This document shows, one piece after another, positions 25,162 to 31,500 of a stretch of DNA of 42,057 nucleotides (position 1 is the first letter of the stretch; the number at the start of each line of letters is the position of its first letter). Origin of the DNA: a virus; IMG/VR virus record IMGVR_UViG_3300047174_000299, positions 1 to 42,057 of that record; one strand, 5' to 3'. Made by a program: the position numbers and the translations under genes. Under the pieces are notes generated by a model. The model did not search any database. It saw nothing but the letters and a program-made list of their open reading frames with translations, and was not told where the DNA came from.

Positions 25162-25689
25162 TTACTTGGCTGCCGTGGTGGTGGATGCCGGCAGCGCCGC
25201 GCCGTCGACGGGCGTCGAGGTGAAGGGCAGCACGACGGGAGTAGTGCCGACGGGGATGGTCAGGCTCGGCGCGGCCGCAGCGGCCTTGGCGATCACGCCG
25301 GGATCGCTGAGCACGGCCGTCTGCGCGGCCTGGATGCCGGTGCCCGTCGCGCCACTGGCGGCCGCTGCGCTGCCCGCGTTGGAGGCCGCCGTGGCCAGCT
25401 TCGCCTGGATCGCCGCCACCTGCGCGGACGCGACCGACTTGAGCGCGCCGTCGGCCTGCTTGCCCAGCGCGTCGACCACCGCCTCATCCGGCGTGTTGTG
25501 GGTGGAAACCAGGGCGGCGTTGAGCAGCGAGCTGGTCAGCGCGCCGCCGGCGGCCGTGTTGGCCGTCTCGTACGCATTTGCCGTGGTCCAGGCAATCGAT
25601 TCGCCGACGGTTTCGGCCTCCTGCAGTTGGGTGGTGGAGCAGGCCGTGAGCGCGACCGCAATTAAGGCGGTAACAATGAGTCGTTTCAT
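25162..25689 (-). CDS. Putative lipoprotein, Ala-rich
   Basis: A 175-residue protein with a clear lipoprotein signal: MKRLIVTALIAVALTACSTT, lipobox LTAC with Cys17. The mature part is Ala/Thr/Ser-rich and mostly helical (AIQAKLATAASNAGSAAAAS), ending in a Pro/Thr-rich tail. It overlaps the putative holin gene by 4 bp. In a lysis cassette it could be an outer-membrane spanin component or a structural envelope protein; the sequence does not decide. Confidence 0.55.
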   Translation of the reverse strand: MKRLIVTALIAVALTACSTTQLQEAETVGESIAWTTANAYETANTAAGGALTSSLLNAALVSTHNTPDEAVVDALGKQADGALKSVASAQVAAIQAKLATAASNAGSAAAASGATGTGIQAAQTAVLSDPGVIAKAAAAAPSLTIPVGTTPVVLPFTSTPVDGAALPASTTTAAK

Positions 25690-26057
25690 TTGTCGATGAG
25701 GTCGGTCGACTGGCCGGGGCCAGTCAGGGATTGGGGTGGACTGGCGGAAGGAGAAGCAGCCGCGTCGGCGGCGGCTTTCAGCGCCTGCTTCGGCGCGTTG
25801 ATGTCGGCGGCGGGGACGCCCGCGTTGTAGGCGACCTGCCGCAGCGCCACATGCTGGCCGGCGAGTTGGAGATGGCCCCAGAGCGTGAGGCCGAACCCGA
25901 TGAGGTACGCGGCCGATTGCGCGAACTGCAGCAGGTTCGCCGTCAGCGTCGGGACATCCGCATGGATGTCCACGCCGACGAACTGCAGCATGACGGCCAG
26001 CAGGCCGACGATGATCCCGACGAACGACTTAAGCGGAACATGAGCAAGCGCGCGCAT
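25686..26057 (-). CDS. Putative holin / small membrane protein
   Basis: A 123-residue protein at the head of the leftward late operon. Two hydrophobic helices are visible (SFVGIIVGLLAVMLQFVGV and AAYLIGFGLTLWGHLQLAG), followed by a polar Ala/Ser/Pro-rich C-terminus. Two-span holins of phages have this layout, and Mu also opens its late region with lysis genes. Its first 18 bases are repeated imperfectly 426 bp upstream (see direct repeat). Confidence 0.55.
   Translation of the reverse strand: MRALAHVPLKSFVGIIVGLLAVMLQFVGVDIHADVPTLTANLLQFAQSAAYLIGFGLTLWGHLQLAGQHVALRQVAYNAGVPAADINAPKQALKAAADAAASPSASPPQSLTGPGQSTDLIDK
26040..26057. repeat. Direct repeat copy A
   Basis: The 18-mer ATGAGCAAGCGCGCGCAT, which holds the first codons of the putative holin gene on the minus strand, matches 16 of 18 bases at 26466..26483. 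The two copies flank the plus-strand gene at 26093..26461. Confidence 0.5.
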
Positions 26058-26092
26058 TTGTCTTTAGCCTTGAGCTCCGCTAGGGTGGCCAG

Positions 26093-26461
26093 ATGAACCT
26101 GGAAGAGGCGTTGCGACGCCGCCTAACGGAGTGCTATCGGTGGGCCGATCCGCCCGATGCGGTGATGCGCTCGCATCCTCCGATCCCGGATGGTTTGGAC
26201 GCGGATGCGGACCGGCTGCTCCAACTGTGGATTGAGTGGCCGGGGTGCCCGCCACCGGCGCTGCCGCAAATGCGGATCCTGATTGGGATCCGCGTAGCCG
26301 TTGCAGAATTTCAGCTAGACGATCTGGCGTCAGCCGGTGCGCCGGACGAAATGCTTCTCGCAGAAGCCGACGGACCCGCTCTTGAGCTGTGGCTGAAGCA
26401 GCTTCTGATTGGAATGTGGCCGACGTACCGGGCGTGCTGGGTAAATCCGCACCGGAACTGA
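26093..26461 (+). CDS. Hypothetical protein, plus-strand gene inside the leftward operon lead
   Basis: A 122-residue frame (MNLEEALRRRLTECYRWADP start) facing against the adjacent late operon. Its composition, with Trp, Leu and acidic residues (LLQLWIEWPGCPPP; ALELWLKQLLIGMWPTYRAC), looks more protein-like than the antisense frame, which is Pro/Ser/Gly-rich. No strong ribosome-binding site is visible. It is bounded by imperfect 18-bp direct repeats, which would fit an inserted cassette. Function unknown; whether it is expressed is uncertain. Confidence 0.45.
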   Translation: MNLEEALRRRLTECYRWADPPDAVMRSHPPIPDGLDADADRLLQLWIEWPGCPPPALPQMRILIGIRVAVAEFQLDDLASAGAPDEMLLAEADGPALELWLKQLLIGMWPTYRACWVNPHRN

Positions 26462-26465
26462 AGAG

Positions 26466-26483
26466 ATGAGCGAGCGCGCGCAC
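26466..26483. repeat. Direct repeat copy B
   Basis: ATGAGCGAGCGCGCGCAC, 16 of 18 bases identical to 26040..26057. On the minus strand it reads as GTG plus the same next codons as the putative holin start (RALAH). Confidence 0.5.
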
Positions 26484-26500
26484 GCCCGACTGCTACTATG

Positions 26501-26511
26501 GATAACTTATC
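26501..26511. promoter_or_regulatory. Operator palindrome O1 (left pair)
   Basis: GATAACTTATC, a perfect palindrome around a central C, extended to GGATAACTTATCC at 26500..26512. It is one of four GATAA-N-TTATC copies flanking the repressor module and overlaps the -10 element of a candidate leftward promoter. Binding by the repressor at 27102..27743 is inferred. Confidence 0.65.
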
Positions 26512-26534
26512 CATGTCGAGATAAATTATCACAA
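26506..26534 (-). promoter_or_regulatory. Candidate leftward promoter (late side)
   Basis: On the minus strand, TTGTGA (26534-26529) is separated by 17 bp from GATAAG (26511-26506), giving 4/6 matches to each sigma70 element. Both operator palindromes of the left pair overlap it, so repressor binding would block it. It would transcribe toward the late/lysis operon. Confidence 0.4.
26520..26530. promoter_or_regulatory. Operator palindrome O2 (left pair)
   Basis: GATAAATTATC, perfect palindrome around a central A, 19 bp centre to centre from O1. Same consensus as the right pair near the repressor start. Confidence 0.65.
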
Positions 26535-26562
26535 TTGCCATGAAGAACGCGCGGATCCGAGC

Positions 26563-27099
26563 CTATAGACCGCCAACAGTTTTGACAGCCTCAGCGCGAT
26601 CCTTGCCGTCTTCCGCCTTCATCGTCTCGGCTAGGTAGGCGGGGAAGTCAGGGGATTCGATTGATAGAGACCCGCCAAGCCTCCACAAAGCAAATCCTCC
26701 GTCGTCACGTTTGTAATCTACAGCGGTTTTGTCTTCGATTAAATTGCCAACCTTATCCCAAACATGGCCCTGGGAGTTCTGGCTCATGAGCGCATCAACC
26801 TCTGCGCTGGAAAAGCCCCCTGGTGGCGCATCGGCATAAACCGGCGGTTCATCAGGCGGCGTGATCACGTGTCCTCGCGCCAGGACAAATTCCATTCGGA
26901 CGCAAACACCCTTGTAGAAATTCGCGACGATGTCCACTTGACCATAACTAAATTTCGCCTCGAAGCACTCGGGGGCTAGATATGTTTTCGACTTCATCTG
27001 CCCATAACGCGCCATACTTCCAGGCAAATCTTCGCCCAATCGACCGAGCGAAGTGCCGCATAAGCAGATTGAGAGTACCGCCGTTATCGCGAGCTTCAT
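26563..27099 (-). CDS. Secreted hypothetical protein co-transcribed with repressor
   Basis: A 178-residue protein two bases downstream of the repressor gene. It has a signal peptide (MKLAITAVLSICLCGTSLG) and a mature domain with two Cys (APECFEAKFSYGQ; YKGVCVRMEFVLARGHV). The start is backed by a strong ribosome-binding site, AAAAGGAG, 6 bp upstream of ATG. Base composition is visibly less GC-rich than the late genes. Because it follows the repressor it should be made in the lysogen, so it may alter the host envelope (superinfection exclusion or lysogenic conversion). No family is recognised. Confidence 0.7.
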   Translation of the reverse strand: MKLAITAVLSICLCGTSLGRLGEDLPGSMARYGQMKSKTYLAPECFEAKFSYGQVDIVANFYKGVCVRMEFVLARGHVITPPDEPPVYADAPPGGFSSAEVDALMSQNSQGHVWDKVGNLIEDKTAVDYKRDDGGFALWRLGGSLSIESPDFPAYLAETMKAEDGKDRAEAVKTVGGL

Positions 27100-27101
27100 T
27101 C

Positions 27102-27743
27102 TTATCTCCTTTTTAGTTTTGAGATGACCGAGTCGACAGGGTAAATCCAGTGAAAGTCGGCGGCCGAATAAAACTTCGGAGGGTAGGGTTTGTCGTTGTA
27201 GCTCGACAGCTCGATCTTCTCTCCCCTCGCGTGGTAGAGCTTCATGATCGCGCCCTTGTTCTTGATGTTGGCCACGACCACATCCCCGTTACGCACTTCG
27301 TGGGACGGCAGCAGGACCGCCAGCTGGCCCTCGCGGTAAATCGGCTCCATGGAATCGCCGACGATCTCGACGCAGAACGCAAATGGGTCATCGGCGTCGG
27401 ATGCGATGCGCCGCATCCAATCGCTGGGCAAATCGTCATAAGCCATCGCCTGCCCGGCCTGCGCCCAAGAGACAACCGGAATCTGGCGTAACCGCGAAAT
27501 CGGCGCGCCGTGGGCCGCCGCCCCCTCTTTAAATGCATTGGCTGAGTAAACCGGGATCGTCGCGGCTTGCCGTATGGAGACCATGGTGTGCTTGCCTGCC
27601 TGCTGATGCCCGGCAGCCACCCGTTTGAGAGTCGCAAGGTTGACCGCCGCCTTCTGGCTGAGCTCGACGAGAGTCATTCCTGACTCCCTGAGCAGCTTTT
27701 GAATCTCGAGCGACTGAGGGGTCTCTTTAATCTTTTTCGGCAT
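27102..27743 (-). CDS. CI/LexA-like repressor with S24 peptidase domain
   Basis: A 213-residue lysogeny repressor. Residues ~12-48 form an XRE-type HTH (IQKLLRESGMTLVELSQKAA ... LATLKRVAAG). The C-terminal half is an S24 autoprotease: Ala96-Gly97 in SWAQAGQA is the likely self-cleavage site, S131 lies in EIVGDSMEPI and K168 in AIMKLYH. It should dimerise and be inactivated by RecA-stimulated self-cleavage after DNA damage. This differs from Mu, whose repressor is not of the S24 type. Operator palindromes lie just upstream of its start (27759..27789), so it probably regulates itself. Confidence 0.85.
   Translation of the reverse strand: MPKKIKETPQSLEIQKLLRESGMTLVELSQKAAVNLATLKRVAAGHQQAGKHTMVSIRQAATIPVYSANAFKEGAAAHGAPISRLRQIPVVSWAQAGQAMAYDDLPSDWMRRIASDADDPFAFCVEIVGDSMEPIYREGQLAVLLPSHEVRNGDVVVANIKNKGAIMKLYHARGEKIELSSYNDKPYPPKFYSAADFHWIYPVDSVISKLKRR
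27106..27113 (-). promoter_or_regulatory. Strong ribosome-binding site for the secreted protein
   Basis: Minus-strand AAAAGGAG, inside the last codons of the repressor gene, 6 bp before the ATG at 27099. It allows efficient translation of the downstream gene from the repressor mRNA. Confidence 0.6.
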
Positions 27744-27758
27744 TTTCTTTTGACTCCA

Positions 27759-27769
27759 GATAAGTTATC
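27759..27769. promoter_or_regulatory. Operator palindrome O3 (right pair)
   Basis: GATAAGTTATC, palindrome around a central G, between the divergent repressor and early operon starts. A TTGACT at 27750-27755 with a weak TAATTG at 27773-27778 could be the rightward early promoter, which O3 and O4 would cover. Confidence 0.65.
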
Positions 27770-27778
27770 CGTTAATTG

Positions 27779-27789
27779 GATAAGTTATC
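27779..27789. promoter_or_regulatory. Operator palindrome O4 (right pair)
   Basis: GATAAGTTATC again, 20 bp centre to centre from O3. On the minus strand both pairs read TGTGATAA-Y-TTATC, 8-9 bp, GATAA-S-TTATC, so the two control regions share one layout. Confidence 0.65.
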
Positions 27790-27807
27790 ACATCTCACAC
27801 CACGAAC

Positions 27808-27978
27808 ATGAGTCAATCAACAGTGTGGCAGGAAATCAAGGGAAAGCTTATCTCGCGTTACAAGACGCTTTCCAGGGCCTCCCACGTTTTAAAATGCCAC
27901 CCGAACGCGCTGCGCAAGGCGGCGGAGGGCACGGCGCCGAAGGTCCGGGCCCGCATGGCGGAGAAGGGCATCCTGTGA
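27808..27978 (+). CDS. Small Ner/Cro-like DNA-binding protein
   Basis: A 56-residue protein, the first gene of the rightward early operon. It begins MSQSTVWQEIKGKLISRY and continues KTLSRASHVLKCHPNALRKA, then EGTAPKVRARMAEKGIL. The pattern helix-turn-helix (ASHVLKCHPNALRKAAEG) followed by a short basic helix is like Cro/Ner-type regulators. In Mu, Ner is also the first early gene and represses early and repressor promoters. Its stop overlaps the next start by 4 bp (GTGA). Confidence 0.55.
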   Translation: MSQSTVWQEIKGKLISRYKTLSRASHVLKCHPNALRKAAEGTAPKVRARMAEKGIL

Positions 27979-28214
27979 GCGCGGCTGATTTTTTTATCCG
28001 CGAAGTAATCGAGCACTCGCGCGCGATGCCCGTCCGCGACGCAAAGACTTTCCTGGCTGGCGCTCTTCTCCTTAGCAACGAGAGCGAGGTTATTCAACCG
28101 GTGCGGCGCGCCTTCAACATCCTCAACGAATGCGACGAGCAGCTGGAGCTGATCGCGAAGGGTCAATTCGAAATTCAACCGCCGGCCGCGCCGGCGAAGA
28201 AGGGAGGCAAGTGA
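27975..28214 (+). CDS. Small hypothetical early protein
   Basis: A 79-residue protein starting with GTG in a GTGA overlap. Helical throughout: VIEHSRAMPVRDAKTFLAGA then VIQPVRRAFNILNECDEQLE, with a Pro/Lys-rich tail. Family not recognised. Confidence 0.6.
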   Translation: MSAADFFIREVIEHSRAMPVRDAKTFLAGALLLSNESEVIQPVRRAFNILNECDEQLELIAKGQFEIQPPAAPAKKGGK

Positions 28215-28495
28215 TGCTTCTCTATTCCGACGCGTGGGACCCGTCCCACAACCCCGAGACGATCTATCTCTGCTACTTCACCGGTCGTCTGATGGATTTT
28301 GCTCAGGCCAAAGACGATTTCCAAAGAGTGCTCGCTCATAAGCAGCGGCGCGATCGCCAAGCGATGTCGGCGGCTGGTCAGACTTCAATCGCTCCTTCCA
28401 GTCAGCCGGCTCATTCCACTCCATCAGCTGGTCAAGCTTCGCGTGAAGAAGGGCCAGCATCGTTTTCAGATTCATCAGGTCAACGTCGTTCATAG
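28214..28495 (+). CDS. Small hypothetical early protein
   Basis: A 93-residue frame starting at ATG in a TGATG overlap. The first ~48 residues (LLYSDAWDPSHNPETIYLCY then FTGRLMDFAQAKDDFQRV) look like a real protein. The last ~40 are Ser/Gln/Pro-rich (SSQPAHSTPSAGQ) and run antisense to a more convincing minus-strand frame (28278..28493). The true extent of this gene is therefore uncertain. Confidence 0.5.
   Translation: MLLYSDAWDPSHNPETIYLCYFTGRLMDFAQAKDDFQRVLAHKQRRDRQAMSAAGQTSIAPSSQPAHSTPSAGQASREEGPASFSDSSGQRRS
28278..28493 (-). CDS. Possible antisense small protein
   Basis: A 71-residue minus-strand frame (MNDVDLMNLKTMLALLHAKL start; GDRAAAYERALFGNRLWPEQ later) antisense to the early operon. 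Its composition looks like a genuine helical protein, more so than the overlapping C-terminal part of the plus-strand gene. GAGGAG lies ~15 bp upstream of ATG, rather far, with GAGG closer. Expression is uncertain. Confidence 0.3.
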   Translation of the reverse strand: MNDVDLMNLKTMLALLHAKLDQLMEWNEPADWKERLKSDQPPTSLGDRAAAYERALFGNRLWPEQNPSDDR

Positions 28496-28515
28496 GCCTC
28501 GATTCTTTCTCCTCT

Positions 28516-28716
28516 ATGTCAAACCGCCATACCAAACCGATGATGTGCTCGACCTGCGATACGGTCGAACCGAAGGACGCCGGACTCGAAGCCTGGTGCT
28601 GCTGGAAGTGCTGCTTCGAGGATGCGTTCAAGATCCGCATCACCGGCCACACGCGCCGGCGCGTCGTCGCGGTCGTGGCCGTGCACCAGCTCGAATTCGG
28701 GGAGGTGGCGCCGTGA
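28516..28716 (+). CDS. Small zinc-ribbon-like protein
   Basis: A 66-residue protein with paired cysteines, MMCSTCDTVEP and EAWCCWKCCFED, typical of a zinc-binding fold. The C-terminal part is a strand-rich basic segment (ITGHTRRRVVAVVAVHQLEF). No Shine-Dalgarno is visible before its ATG; the next gene starts in a GTGA overlap. Function unknown; may bind nucleic acid. Confidence 0.55.
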   Translation: MSNRHTKPMMCSTCDTVEPKDAGLEAWCCWKCCFEDAFKIRITGHTRRRVVAVVAVHQLEFGEVAP

Positions 28717-28934
28717 TCGTGCCGGACAACCTGACGCGCCTGGTGCAGAGCGGAATCGCGACGATGCGCGAGCTGCAATCCTCCACCTACTTCACCGAGG
28801 GCGACGGCTCCATCATCCGGCTGGACCGCTACGTCAACGGTTCGATCGGCGTGACCTTCGCCGATCGCCGCAGCGCGGCCGGCCTGGAGATCCAGCGCCA
28901 GGCCGAGCGCCGCTACGTGGGAGCCGCGCAATGA
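28713..28934 (+). CDS. Small hypothetical early protein
   Basis: A 73-residue protein starting with GTG in a GTGA overlap and overlapping the transposase start by 4 bp. It runs from IVPDNLTRLVQSGIATMREL through a beta hairpin (GSIIRLDRYVNGSIGVTFAD) to a helix with Gln/Arg. It is probably translationally coupled to the transposase. Family not recognised. Confidence 0.6.
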   Translation: MIVPDNLTRLVQSGIATMRELQSSTYFTEGDGSIIRLDRYVNGSIGVTFADRRSAAGLEIQRQAERRYVGAAQ

Positions 28935-31243
28935 ACGTCGAGCTCTCCCCGCTCATCGCCGGCGAGCTGGTCGGGGCGCGCGACATCGCCGCGCTCATGG
29001 GCCTCACGCCGCGCGCGGTGCGCCTGCGCATGAAGGGCATCGCGCCGCAGTTCCGCGACGGGATCCAGGTGTGGCCGGTGCAGCAGCTGCCGCGCGATTA
29101 CCAGATCCAGCTGGAAGGCATGCGCCGGAAGCAGGGCGCGTGGATGCTGGAGGACCTGGTCCGCATCGCCACGCCGCGCTGGCAGCCGGATTTCAAGCTC
29201 GCGACGCTGCCGGCCTTTTCCCAGCTCAAGGCGCAGAAGGTGCGCGCGGTAATGATCGCCTACTTCGAGGCGCTGGACCGCGACCTGCGCGAGCACGAGG
29301 CCAATTGCGAGGCGCGCGACCGATGGCTTCAGGAGTTTTCGTCCGCGTGCAGCGAGAAGACGATCCGCAACTGGGCGGCGAAGATCGAGCTGCGCGGCGG
29401 CGTGGAATGGGCGCCGCTGGAAGCGTACGCGGACCGCAAGGCGACGCCGCACCTGGCCGCGCGCCTGGAGAACCGGGAGAAGCGGCGCGTGCCAAGCGAG
29501 CTCATCCGCGAGTTCAAGGCGCTCTGCGTGCAGCCGGACATGAACATGGCGGCCGCGTTCCGCAAGCTGGAGCTGGACTGGCAGACCGGCCACGAGGTGG
29601 CGGGGATCGGCACGATGCCGGCGCCGCGCACGCCGTTCCCATTCAAGCTCACCCAGCTCAGGAAATTCGCGCCGAGCATGGCCGCGCGGAAGCTGGGCAA
29701 TCGCGGCAAGGCCGAGGCCCGGCGCGATGCGCTCTCGCACATGACGCGGACCTACGCGGAGCTGCGGGCCTGCGAGATGTACGTGATGGACGACACGCGC
29801 ATCAACGTCACGGTGGCGAACGATGCTTCCGGTTTGCCGACGGAGATCAAGGCGTACGTCTGCATGGAGGTGGCCAGCCGCAAGATCGTCGGGTACGTGC
29901 TGCGCGAGGGCAACATGCGCGCGACCGACGTCGACGCGCTGATGGCGCGCGTGCTGCGCACCTCCGGGCTGGCGCACCCGATGGCCGGCTACGCCACCAC
30001 GTTCCTCTTCGAGCGCGGGTCGGTGGCGTGCTCGCCGGCACGGCAGGAGTTCATCGAATCGATGTTCGGCGGTCGCCTGAAGATCCGCCGCACGTCGATG
30101 GATGGCGGCCAGAACATGCCGGGCGACTTCGTCCAGGCGTCGAGCGGGCACTGGATGGGCAAGGGCGTGATCGAGTCGTTCATGCGCACGCTTGGCTACA
30201 TCACGCGGCACATCGCCGGCCAGCGCGGCAGCACCTACCAGACGATGCCGACGATGGTGGGCTATCCCAACGACGCCCACGCCGGCAGCCAGGTGGCGGA
30301 GGCGAAGCAGCTCATCCAGGCGGCGCGCGCGGCGGTGTACCTGAAGAGCAACGGTGCGGACGCGGAAGCGCCCGCGAAGGAAGCGGTCGACGCGATGGGC
30401 GTGAAGCCGCCGCTCCTGTTTTTCTCCGAGTTCCGCAATGCGTTCGCCCTGGCCATCACGGCCTACAACGACGAGACGGATCATCGCCGCGAAGGTTTCC
30501 GCCAGATCGGCGAGGAGCAGACGGACGGCGGCCTGCGCTACCGCGCGGAGTCGAGCAACGAACGCTGGACCTGGTTGAACTGGCAGGCGGAGCAGACTGG
30601 CCGCGCGCCGCAGCGCATCGCGCCGGCGGAGGCCGTCATGCTGCTGCACCAGGCGCGGCCCGTCACGATCACGCCAAACGGTGTGACCATCACGGTCGAC
30701 GGGCGCCCGGCCCGCTACTGGCACCAGGACAGCCTGGTGTGCATGGAGGCGCGCCGCGTCACCACGCTGAAGAAGGAGTACACCGCGATCTGCGATCCGG
30801 AGGACCGCTCCGGCATCTACCTGCTCAAGAACGCGTGGGCAACATGGAACGACGGCGATACGGCGCAGTTCCTCGAATGGCTGCCGCTCTACGTGAAGCC
30901 GGGCGAGGGCGATTCATCGGCGAAAGCCGCGACGGCCGAGCTGCACCGCGTCGAGCACAACCGCGTGTCGCGCGAGCTGGCAGCGGCGGCCGAGCCTTAC
31001 CTGGAGCAGTTGACGGCGGATCGCCGCGACAACACGGCGAAGATGCACGGCGTGGTTGCGACCACCAACGGTGAATGCCGCGAGGTGCGCGGGCTCGGCC
31101 AGCTCTCCAAGCAAATGGCGCTGCAGCGCTCCCGGGTGCGGAACAAGGGCAACGGCCGCGAAAATCCCGGCGCCGAAGACGTCGGGAAGATCGATGCGCT
31201 CCACAAGTTCCTTAACACCGATCACACCCAGGAGGGCGCGTGA
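28931..31243 (+). CDS. MuA-like DDE transposase
   Basis: A 770-residue transposase acting on phage ends to integrate and replicate the genome. Residues ~10-60 form the Mu-type winged-helix DNA-binding domain (GARDIAALMGLTPRAVRLRM; VWPVQQLP). The catalytic core has D287 in MYVMDDTRINV and E415 in KGVIESFMRTL. At the place of the second Asp the sequence is FLFERGSV, so E361 stands where D is expected; spacings of 74 and 54 residues compare with 67 and 56 in Mu. The C-terminal beta-barrel region (ITPNGVTITVDGRPARYW) and a helical tail follow. ATGA overlap with the upstream gene. Confidence 0.85.
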   Translation: MNVELSPLIAGELVGARDIAALMGLTPRAVRLRMKGIAPQFRDGIQVWPVQQLPRDYQIQLEGMRRKQGAWMLEDLVRIATPRWQPDFKLATLPAFSQLKAQKVRAVMIAYFEALDRDLREHEANCEARDRWLQEFSSACSEKTIRNWAAKIELRGGVEWAPLEAYADRKATPHLAARLENREKRRVPSELIREFKALCVQPDMNMAAAFRKLELDWQTGHEVAGIGTMPAPRTPFPFKLTQLRKFAPSMAARKLGNRGKAEARRDALSHMTRTYAELRACEMYVMDDTRINVTVANDASGLPTEIKAYVCMEVASRKIVGYVLREGNMRATDVDALMARVLRTSGLAHPMAGYATTFLFERGSVACSPARQEFIESMFGGRLKIRRTSMDGGQNMPGDFVQASSGHWMGKGVIESFMRTLGYITRHIAGQRGSTYQTMPTMVGYPNDAHAGSQVAEAKQLIQAARAAVYLKSNGADAEAPAKEAVDAMGVKPPLLFFSEFRNAFALAITAYNDETDHRREGFRQIGEEQTDGGLRYRAESSNERWTWLNWQAEQTGRAPQRIAPAEAVMLLHQARPVTITPNGVTITVDGRPARYWHQDSLVCMEARRVTTLKKEYTAICDPEDRSGIYLLKNAWATWNDGDTAQFLEWLPLYVKPGEGDSSAKAATAELHRVEHNRVSRELAAAAEPYLEQLTADRRDNTAKMHGVVATTNGECREVRGLGQLSKQMALQRSRVRNKGNGRENPGAEDVGKIDALHKFLNTDHTQEGA

Positions 31244-31500
31244 ACCTGCTGCCGCGCGACGAGATCGCGAAGCTGATCCTCAACTTCCGCGCGCCGGAAC
31301 TCACGCACGAGCGGCGCGAGAAGCTGGTCGAGTTCGCGGAGTACTTCACCCCGCCCGAGGTGGAGGCGCTGCTCTCCTGCGAGACGATGCCGGCGGAGGA
31401 GATCGCCTTCCTGCGCGCCTGCTACGGCCTGCCGGAGACCGATGCGCGGCCACTGCCGGGCATGAAGCCCTCCAAGACTCCCATCCTGCGACTTCTATGA
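31240..31500 (+). CDS. Small hypothetical protein between transposase and ATPase
   Basis: An 86-residue protein starting with GTG (GTGA overlap) and overlapping the MuB-like gene by 3 bases. It is helical and acidic (EIAKLILNFRAPELTHERRE; MPAEEIAFLRACYGLP). Mu has no gene between A and B, so it is an addition. It may be a partner of either protein; the family is not recognised. Confidence 0.6.
   Translation: MNLLPRDEIAKLILNFRAPELTHERREKLVEFAEYFTPPEVEALLSCETMPAEEIAFLRACYGLPETDARPLPGMKPSKTPILRLL

Noticed and set aside
26064-26483. Minus-strand frame of 139 codons starting with the same residues as the putative holin
   Set aside because: Ser/Pro/Gly/Ala-rich and probably the shadow of the plus-strand gene; only its first codons, which form the direct repeat, are interesting.
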